The notes beneath the pieces are model-generated. The model saw only the letters and a list, made by a program, of their open reading frames with translations. It was not told where the DNA came from and did not search any database. Positions 1-4,520 of a stretch of 6,709 nt of DNA are shown here, in pieces; the first letter of the stretch is position 1; every line of letters begins with the position of its first letter. This DNA is from Opitutales bacterium (GTDB lineage: Bacteria; Verrucomicrobiota; Verrucomicrobiia; Opitutales; Intestinicryptomonadaceae), in contig JAGBOM010000294.1 in assembly GCA_017633865.1 (NCBI GenBank), positions 1 to 6,709 of the forward strand, written 5' to 3'. The position numbers were made by a program, and so were the translations under genes.

Positions 1-1
1 C

Positions 2-739
2 GGCGATTTTTTGGCATCTAAGCTGCTTTGCGACGGCGCCGAGGATTTGAGCGAAAGCCACGTTTTGTTCAACATCGACGGGCCCGAGGCCTGGAAGGTC
101 GCAAGCGCGATTTTCGGCTCGGAAGTGTTGAATATGCCGTATCTTTCAATAGAAAAGTACCCGTTCGGGGGCGGCGAGGCGGTCTTGGCGCGCAACGGCA
201 AAACGGGCGAGTTCGGCTATCAAATTCTGGCCGAAAACGGCCTTGCCGAAGCCCTGTTTAAAAGGGTGAAGGCCGAGGTCGAGGCCGTCGGCGGCGTTTT
301 GGGCGGCGTAAAAAGCGCGTTCAACTCGCGCCTTGAGGGCAATTTTTTCAACGTCTACGCGGAGGGCGCGGCCTTGAAAAACCCTATTCTTTTGGGGCTT
401 CAGTGGATGGCCGATTTCGACAAGCCCGAATTTTGCGGGAGCGAAAAAATCTTCGCCGACAGGGCGTTGGCGAAAGAATTTTCGCTCGCGGGGCTCGAGG
501 GCGGCCGCGAATTTTTCGCCGGCGAAAAAATCTATTTGGGCGATGAGGAAATCGGCGAGGTCGCGGCCTGCGGATATTCCAAAATTCTCGGGAAGCACCT
601 CGCGCTCGCCTCTTTCAAGCGGAAGTACGCTTACCCCAACTTTGAATATTCCACTTCAAAGGGCGGGGAATCCGACGTCAAAACGGTCGCCATGCCCCCC
701 ATCGTGCCTCTCAGCCTTCAAAACGGCATGGACTCTTAG
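2..739 (+). CDS. GcvT-family aminomethyltransferase-like protein, 5'-truncated by window edge
   Basis: The reading frame is already open at base 2, so the TTG at 11 is not taken as the true start; the gene enters from the left. The visible 245 residues match the later two thirds of the GcvT family, which usually has about 360 residues and binds tetrahydrofolate. Visible signs are NIDGPEAW (residues 24-31, the family's 'GP.A' segment), MPYLSIE (45-51), NGKTGEFGYQI (65-75, the family's TGE.GYE motif), an SRLEG segment (109-113), LGLQWMADFDK followed by FCGSEK (the 'GL.w.v..DK..F.G' stretch), and a C-terminal barrel ending ALASFKRKYAYPN. The catalytic N-terminal part lies outside the window. The usual ARD before 'LRLE' is replaced by SAFNS, so it may not be a standard glycine-cleavage T protein; a YgfZ-like or other GcvT paralogue is possible. 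It precedes hpnC by 73 bases on the same strand. The family call is fairly secure; the specific reaction is not. Confidence 0.75.
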   Translation, partial: GDFLASKLLCDGAEDLSESHVLFNIDGPEAWKVASAIFGSEVLNMPYLSIEKYPFGGGEAVLARNGKTGEFGYQILAENGLAEALFKRVKAEVEAVGGVLGGVKSAFNSRLEGNFFNVYAEGAALKNPILLGLQWMADFDKPEFCGSEKIFADRALAKEFSLAGLEGGREFFAGEKIYLGDEEIGEVAACGYSKILGKHLALASFKRKYAYPNFEYSTSKGGESDVKTVAMPPIVPLSLQNGMDS

Positions 740-800
740 CGCGCGGGCGTTTTTCGCGAGCATAAAAATACTCGACAAGCCCCGCGTTTTGGTGTTTTAT

Positions 801-806
801 AAGGCG
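801..806 (+). promoter_or_regulatory. Ribosome binding site of hpnC
   Basis: AAGGCG lies in the 73-base gap after the GcvT-like gene, with its AAGG core 8 bases before the ATG at 813. It is the clearest Shine-Dalgarno sequence at any start in the window. It supports 813 as the hpnC start over the far-upstream ATG at 543, which would run through the end of the preceding gene in another frame. Confidence 0.55.
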
Positions 807-812
807 CAATTT

Positions 813-1670
813 ATGGATTTGGAGTGCGCCTACAAAAAATGCGCCGATTTGGCGAATTCCCACTACGAGAATTTTCCGGTGGCAAAGATGGTGAAAAAGC
901 CCCTGCGCAAGCACGTCGCGGCGGTTTACGCCTTCGCGCGCACCGCCGACGACATCGCCGACGAAGACCACGGCTCCATCGCCGCCGACTCCCCGCTGCG
1001 GGTTCAAAAACTTAACGAATTCGCCGCCCAGCTTGACGTGGCGCTTTCCTCTCCCGAAAGCCTCGACCCGCGCTGGGACTGGATTTTTACCGCCTGCGCC
1101 GACACCGTCTCGAAATTTTCCATACCCGTCGGCCTTTTTAAGGATCTTGTAAGCGCCTTCGCGCAGGACGTCGTAAAAAAGCGCTACGAGGACTATCCCG
1201 AGCTTTTGGACTACTGCCGCCGCTCGGCGAACCCCGTCGGCAGGCTCGTGCTTCTTTTGCACGGCTTTAACGACGAGGAGAGGTTCGGGATGTCCGACGC
1301 AATTTGCACCGCGCTTCAGCTCGCCAACTTCTGGCAGGACATGAGCGTGGATAAATCGAAAAACCGAATCTACATTCCGCGCGAGGAGTGGGGGGCGCTT
1401 ACGGAGGAGGACTTCTTTTCAAGCCGCGCCTCCGAGGCCGTAAGAAGCTGCGTTTGCCGCCAGGTTTTGTACGCCGAAAATCTTTTCAAAAAAGGCGAGA
1501 ATCTGCCGAAGCTTCTGCCTTTCCCGCTGAGCCTTGAAATTAGAATCACCATCGCGGGGGGCAGGGCGATTCTAAGAAAAATCGCGAAGCAAAACTACGA
1601 CACTCTAAGCGGCCGCCCGAGCCTCGGCTCGTTCGACAAAATAAAACTTCTGCTAAGCGCCCTGCTATGA
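813..1670 (+). CDS. hpnC: Hydroxysqualene synthase HpnC
   Basis: This encodes a 285-residue all-helical trans-isoprenyl transferase of the squalene/phytoene synthase superfamily. HpnC converts presqualene diphosphate to hydroxysqualene in the HpnCDE route to squalene, in the cytoplasm at the membrane face. The N-terminus carries the HpnC hallmark HYENFPVA (residues 17-24), then YAFARTADDIADE (39-51) with the first Mg-diphosphate-binding aspartates D46, D47 and D50. YCRRSANPVGRLVL (134-147) is the conserved central helix, and NFWQDMSVD (172-180) supplies the second aspartate pair D176 and D180, followed by RIYIPREEW. Length is normal for the family. The start at 813 is chosen from the AAGG site and because homology begins there. 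The stop overlaps the hpnD start by four bases (ATGA). HpnC is preferred over HpnD here because of the HYENFPVA motif and the QDxxVD form of motif two. Confidence 0.92.
   Translation: MDLECAYKKCADLANSHYENFPVAKMVKKPLRKHVAAVYAFARTADDIADEDHGSIAADSPLRVQKLNEFAAQLDVALSSPESLDPRWDWIFTACADTVSKFSIPVGLFKDLVSAFAQDVVKKRYEDYPELLDYCRRSANPVGRLVLLLHGFNDEERFGMSDAICTALQLANFWQDMSVDKSKNRIYIPREEWGALTEEDFFSSRASEAVRSCVCRQVLYAENLFKKGENLPKLLPFPLSLEIRITIAGGRAILRKIAKQNYDTLSGRPSLGSFDKIKLLLSALL
1667..1670 (+). promoter_or_regulatory. ATGA start/stop overlap, hpnC to hpnD
   Basis: The ATG of hpnD (1667-1669) shares bases with the TGA of hpnC (1668-1670). There is no evident Shine-Dalgarno sequence just upstream, so translation of hpnD probably depends on ribosomes finishing hpnC. 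This is inferred from arrangement only. Confidence 0.7.
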
Positions 1671-3550
1671 CAAATCCCGAAGAAAACGTTTCTGCGGACG
1701 AGGCCTTGCAGGTTCGCGCAAGAAGGCAGTCGAACCTCGCCTTCGCCTTCTTTTGCATGTCGAAGGACAGGGCTCGCGACATGGAGATTTTCTACACATA
1801 CTGCCGCGTTTTGGACGACATCGCCGACGACGGCACCAAAACCCTCCCGCAAAGAATCGCCGCCTTGAACGCCTGGAAAAGCGAGGTAGAAAACATATAT
1901 TCGGCCAAGACGGACAACCTTTCGACTCTGGGCGCGCAGCTCCGCGGAGTGGTTATGCGCAGGGACGTTCCCAAGCGTTATTTGCTCGACATTATTGAGG
2001 GCGTCATGCGCGACACCGACCCCGCGCCCTTTGAGACTTTCGCCGACATAAAAAAATACTGCTACGGAGTTGCGAGCGCTGTCGGGCTTGCGTCGATTTA
2101 CATCTTCGGCTTTAAAAACGAAAAGACGAAGCTTTTTGCGGAGTCGCTCGGCTACGCGCTGCAGTTTACGAACATTTTAAGGGACGTCGTTTACGACTGG
2201 AAAACGATGCGGCGAGTGTATATTCCCGCAAGCGAAATGCGCGCCTTCGGCGTTTCGCCCGAGGATTTCGGCGCGGATAAATTGGGCAAAAACTGCATAG
2301 ATCTCTTTAAAATGCTCTATTTTAGGGCGAAGCACTTTTTTAACAGAGCCCGCGCCCAGCTCCAGCCCGAGGACGCCAAGGCCCTCGCCCCCGCGATGAT
2401 TATGTGGGAGATTTACGAGGGCATTTTGGAGCAAATTAGGCGCCAAAATTTTGAAATTTCCGAGAGCGTCGTAAAATTTTCAAAGCTTAAAAAAATACGC
2501 CTCGCCCTGCGCGCGCTTTTTAAAAACCGCAAATATTCAAAGCTCCCGCCGGAGCGTTTCGGCAGGGCGGCGGTTTTGGGCGGCGGAGTCGCGGGGGTTT
2601 CGGCGGCGGTGAACCTCGCGTATCTGGGCTACGACGTCGATTTGTACGAGTCGAAGGCGCGGCTCGGCGGCAGGGCGAGCTCCATAGAATGGAACCAAAG
2701 CGGCCTGCGCCTCGACAACTCAAGCCACGCCGCCATGGGCTGCTACGAAAATTTCCTGAAAGTGGTCGGGCTTTTGGGCTTCGAGCAGGGCGAAGTCTTC
2801 CGCAGGGCGGATAAAATAGAATTTAAAACGCGCGGCGGCGGCGGATTCTCCTACGGCTTTTCCGAAAAGCGCGGTCTCTTCGGCGGCGGATTTATGAAAA
2901 TCCCCAAGATTGAGGGCTTTAATTTTAAGGAGAATTTGCTGATGCTTTTCAAAATAAAGCTTTCGCTTTGCGAGTTTTCAAAGGGCGAGAGCGTCGAGGA
3001 CTTCCTCGAAAAAAACGGCGTTGGCGACGCCGCTAAAACCCTGCTTTGGGAGCCGTTTTGCCTCGCAACCTTAAATACGCCGATTTCCGTCGCGGACGCG
3101 AATATGTTCGCCGCTACCGTTAAAAAATCGCTTTTAAGGGGAGTCAAAAAAAGCGCGCTTTTAATAAACAAAATCCCCTACGCCGACGTTTTGGGAAGGG
3201 CGGCGCTTTATCTGGAGGCGGTAGGCGGGAGCGTGAAAACGTCCTCCCCCGTGGAGGCTTTGGAGGCCGAGGGCGGAACTCTTAAAAGCTTTACCTCCGG
3301 CGGCGAAAAAATATCGAATTTCGATTTGGCCTGCATCGCGCTTCCCCGCAAAATGCTCGCCTCTCTTTTGCCGGACTGCCCGCTAAAAAAATCGGCGGCG
3401 GCGATTTCCGACTCCGCGATTTTAAGCGCGTATTTTACTTCGCCCAAAAAATTGTTCGAGGGGACTTTGCCGCCCTCGGAAATTCGCCAATCCACTGGAT
3501 TTTCGACCGCACTCCGGGCTCTATGGAAGGCTCGCGGCTTTATTCTATAA
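1667..3550 (+). CDS. hpnD-hpnE: HpnD-HpnE fusion (presqualene diphosphate synthase + squalene-associated desaturase domain), 3' end frameshifted
   Basis: This frame encodes 627 residues in two parts. Residues 1-285 are HpnD, which condenses two farnesyl diphosphates to presqualene diphosphate: FYTYCRVLDDIADD (42-55) carries the first aspartate motif, YCYGVASAVGLASIYIFG (131-148) is the family's central helix, and FTNILRDVVYDW (167-178) keeps the second pair, D173 and D177. From about residue 300 it is HpnE, an FAD-dependent amine-oxidase-fold enzyme that reduces hydroxysqualene to squalene: dinucleotide-binding AAVLGGGVAGVSAA (301-314), an acid ending beta-2 (E328), LGGRASS (333-339), DNSSHAAMGCY (350-360) and WEPFCLATLNTP (461-472). 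Between the HpnD body and the Rossmann strand there is no stop and no in-frame ATG, GTG or TTG early enough to start HpnE alone; the first methionine in the HpnE part is residue 357. After E598 the frame departs from HpnE and ends in about 30 unrelated residues. The rest of HpnE continues in another frame to 3825. With one base restored the protein would be 719 residues, close to HpnD plus HpnE. Confidence 0.88.
   Translation: MTNPEENVSADEALQVRARRQSNLAFAFFCMSKDRARDMEIFYTYCRVLDDIADDGTKTLPQRIAALNAWKSEVENIYSAKTDNLSTLGAQLRGVVMRRDVPKRYLLDIIEGVMRDTDPAPFETFADIKKYCYGVASAVGLASIYIFGFKNEKTKLFAESLGYALQFTNILRDVVYDWKTMRRVYIPASEMRAFGVSPEDFGADKLGKNCIDLFKMLYFRAKHFFNRARAQLQPEDAKALAPAMIMWEIYEGILEQIRRQNFEISESVVKFSKLKKIRLALRALFKNRKYSKLPPERFGRAAVLGGGVAGVSAAVNLAYLGYDVDLYESKARLGGRASSIEWNQSGLRLDNSSHAAMGCYENFLKVVGLLGFEQGEVFRRADKIEFKTRGGGGFSYGFSEKRGLFGGGFMKIPKIEGFNFKENLLMLFKIKLSLCEFSKGESVEDFLEKNGVGDAAKTLLWEPFCLATLNTPISVADANMFAATVKKSLLRGVKKSALLINKIPYADVLGRAALYLEAVGGSVKTSSPVEALEAEGGTLKSFTSGGEKISNFDLACIALPRKMLASLLPDCPLKKSAAAISDSAILSAYFTSPKKLFEGTLPPSEIRQSTGFSTALRALWKARGFIL
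3446..3463 (+). other. Frame-change site inside the hpnE portion (A6 and G4 runs)
   Basis: HpnE-like protein is read in the 1667 frame up to here and in the -1 frame afterwards. Two homopolymers lie in the interval: A6 at 3446-3451 and G4 at 3460-3463. Restoring one G gives LFEGDFAALGNSPIHWIF; restoring one A gives KIVRGDFAALGNSPIHWIF. Both are plausible HpnE sequence. One lost base, a sequencing or assembly error, or a -1 ribosomal slip on GGG would all explain it. No strong downstream stem-loop or standard X-XXY-YYZ heptamer was seen, so an error or mutation is favoured over programmed frameshifting. Confidence 0.8.
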
Positions 3551-3825
3551 CCGTGAGCGCGTTCGATTCCGACTTCGACCCCGCCGCCCTGAAAACCGCG
3601 GCGCACAAAGAGCTTGAGGCCTATTTCGGCGAGTTTGAAATGTCGGATTTTAAGCCCTCGCTTTTTAGAAGCGCCACGATTCTTTCAACCCCGCTTGCCG
3701 AAAGCTCAAGGCCGCCCGCCTCGGGCTTCTTTAAAAACGCGTACATCGCGGGCGACTGGGTGAACACGGGGCTGCCCTGCACAATGGAAAGCGCCGCCGC
3801 AAGCGCGAAAGTTCCCGAATTATGA
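3463..3825 (+). pseudogene. hpnE: 3' portion of hpnE (C-terminal FAD-binding region) in the -1 frame
   Basis: From about 3463 this frame reads GDFAALGNSPIHWIFDRTPG and onward without a stop to the TGA at 3823-3825. It supplies the missing end of HpnE: the GSPIQW-like segment (GNSPIHW), and near the C-terminus YIAGDWVNTGLPCTMESA, the AGDW..TGLP motif that closes the FAD site in HpnE and related desaturases. The ATG at 3523 is only a methionine inside this domain and has no Shine-Dalgarno sequence, so independent translation is unlikely. Its stop overlaps the next gene's ATG by four bases, the arrangement also seen at hpnC/hpnD, which suggests this frame is the ancestral end of the fused gene. 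It is labelled a pseudogene part because it is out of frame; if the shift is a read error, it belongs to one intact 719-residue protein. Confidence 0.85.
3822..3825 (+). promoter_or_regulatory. ATGA start/stop overlap, hpnE 3' part to hpnG
   Basis: The ATG of the HpnG-like gene (3822-3824) overlaps the TGA that ends the HpnE C-terminal frame (3823-3825). It repeats the hpnC/hpnD junction and suggests coupled translation. Ribosomes that stop at the premature TAA (3548-3550) would finish 271 bases before this start and could not couple. Confidence 0.65.
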
Positions 3826-4508
3826 AGGCGATTTTGATATTTCCGACGGTTTTTGAGGCGCAGGGCGTTTTCAGGCTCGCGGGGGCTTCGGCGCGGCTGG
3901 GGGCCTCGGCGAATCTCGAGTCAAACGGCTCGCTTTTTTGCGGATTCGTTTCGGGCTGCGGCTGCGCGGCTTCTGTTGAAAGGCTGAAAAATTTTTGCGC
4001 GGGAAAAGATTTCGACTTCGCGGTTTTGTGCGGGTTCTGCGGCTCGTGCAGGGCGGATATCGGCGAGGGCGGGCTTCTGTTTTCTTCAAAAAGCCCGGCG
4101 ATAAAAAAGGCGTTTTTATCATGCGGAATAATGGCCGCGAAAATCGCCACAACAGAAAGCGTCGCGGGCTTTGCCGAAAAAAAGCGGCTTGCGGAGCGCG
4201 GCTTTGACGCCGTCGATATGGAGGCGGCCTTGTTCGAGCCCGTGTTCGGTGCGGAAAAATTCGCGTCTTTTAGGGCGGTAAGCGACGCTTTCGACTCAAA
4301 AATCCCCGCGGAATTTTTCGACCAAGCCATAGACCGCTCCACGGGCGGCTCGTCCATAAAACCCTTTAAAATCCTAAAAGCGCTCGCCCGAGACCCCGCG
4401 CTGATCGCGCGGCTTATAAAATTTTCGGCGGCGGCCTCGAAGATAAAAAAATCTTACGAAGAAAGCCTTTGCGGGCTTGTCTTGCCGGCTTTGGGCTCGA
4501 TACGATAA
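3822..4508 (+). CDS. hpnG: HpnG-like hopanoid-associated phosphorylase (adenosylhopane nucleosidase)
   Basis: This is a 228-residue protein of the purine nucleoside phosphorylase/MTA-SAH nucleosidase (PNP/UDP) superfamily. Known HpnG removes adenine from adenosylhopane to give ribosylhopane on the way to bacteriohopanepolyols. Visible signs are a beta-1 with E12 (MKAILIFPTVFEAQ, position like the catalytic Glu of E. coli MTAN), a Gly-rich loop GFCGSCRADIGEGGLL (71-86), the nucleoside-site signature AVDMEAA (130-136) with E134, and RAVSDAFD (151-158) with the catalytic-type D155. The C-terminal tail PFKILKALARDPALIARLIKF resembles the 'P..L..L.r.P..l..L' tail of HpnG and is absent from MTAN, which favours HpnG over MTAN or futalosine hydrolase. 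Seven cysteines lie between residues 40 and 76, which is unusual. It overlaps the hpnE end by four bases, and operon context supports the hopanoid role. Squalene-hopene cyclase and HpnH are not in view. Confidence 0.78.
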   Translation: MKAILIFPTVFEAQGVFRLAGASARLGASANLESNGSLFCGFVSGCGCAASVERLKNFCAGKDFDFAVLCGFCGSCRADIGEGGLLFSSKSPAIKKAFLSCGIMAAKIATTESVAGFAEKKRLAERGFDAVDMEAALFEPVFGAEKFASFRAVSDAFDSKIPAEFFDQAIDRSTGGSSIKPFKILKALARDPALIARLIKFSAAASKIKKSYEESLCGLVLPALGSIR

Positions 4509-4520
4509 AAACAAACGACA

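Noticed and set aside
11..13. TTG as start of the first gene
   Set aside because: The frame stays open to the window edge, and the protein would lack the N-terminal third of the GcvT fold; the gene is simply cut by the window.
740..765. Terminator after the GcvT-like gene (GC-rich stretch plus T run)
   Set aside because: No convincing stem could be paired before the short T run, so readthrough into hpnC is as likely.
772..803. Promoter before hpnC (TCGACA and TATAAG)
   Set aside because: The spacer between the two boxes is 20 bases and would place the transcript start almost on the ATG; the match is too weak to call.
543..812. Possible 90-residue N-terminal extension of HpnC starting at ATG 543
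   Set aside because: It overlaps the conserved C-terminal barrel of the GcvT-like gene in another frame, has no family similarity, and a Shine-Dalgarno site with HpnC homology supports 813.
3460..3480. Programmed -1 frameshift with a classical heptamer and stem-loop
   Set aside because: The A6 and G4 runs do not form a standard X-XXY-YYZ heptamer in the zero frame, and no strong hairpin follows within the next bases; kept only as a minor alternative.
3731..4357. Long reverse-strand open frame of 208 codons
   Set aside because: It lies opposite hpnE and hpnG, has a low-complexity Ser/Pro/Ala-rich composition with no recognisable domain, and is explained by codon bias on the + strand.
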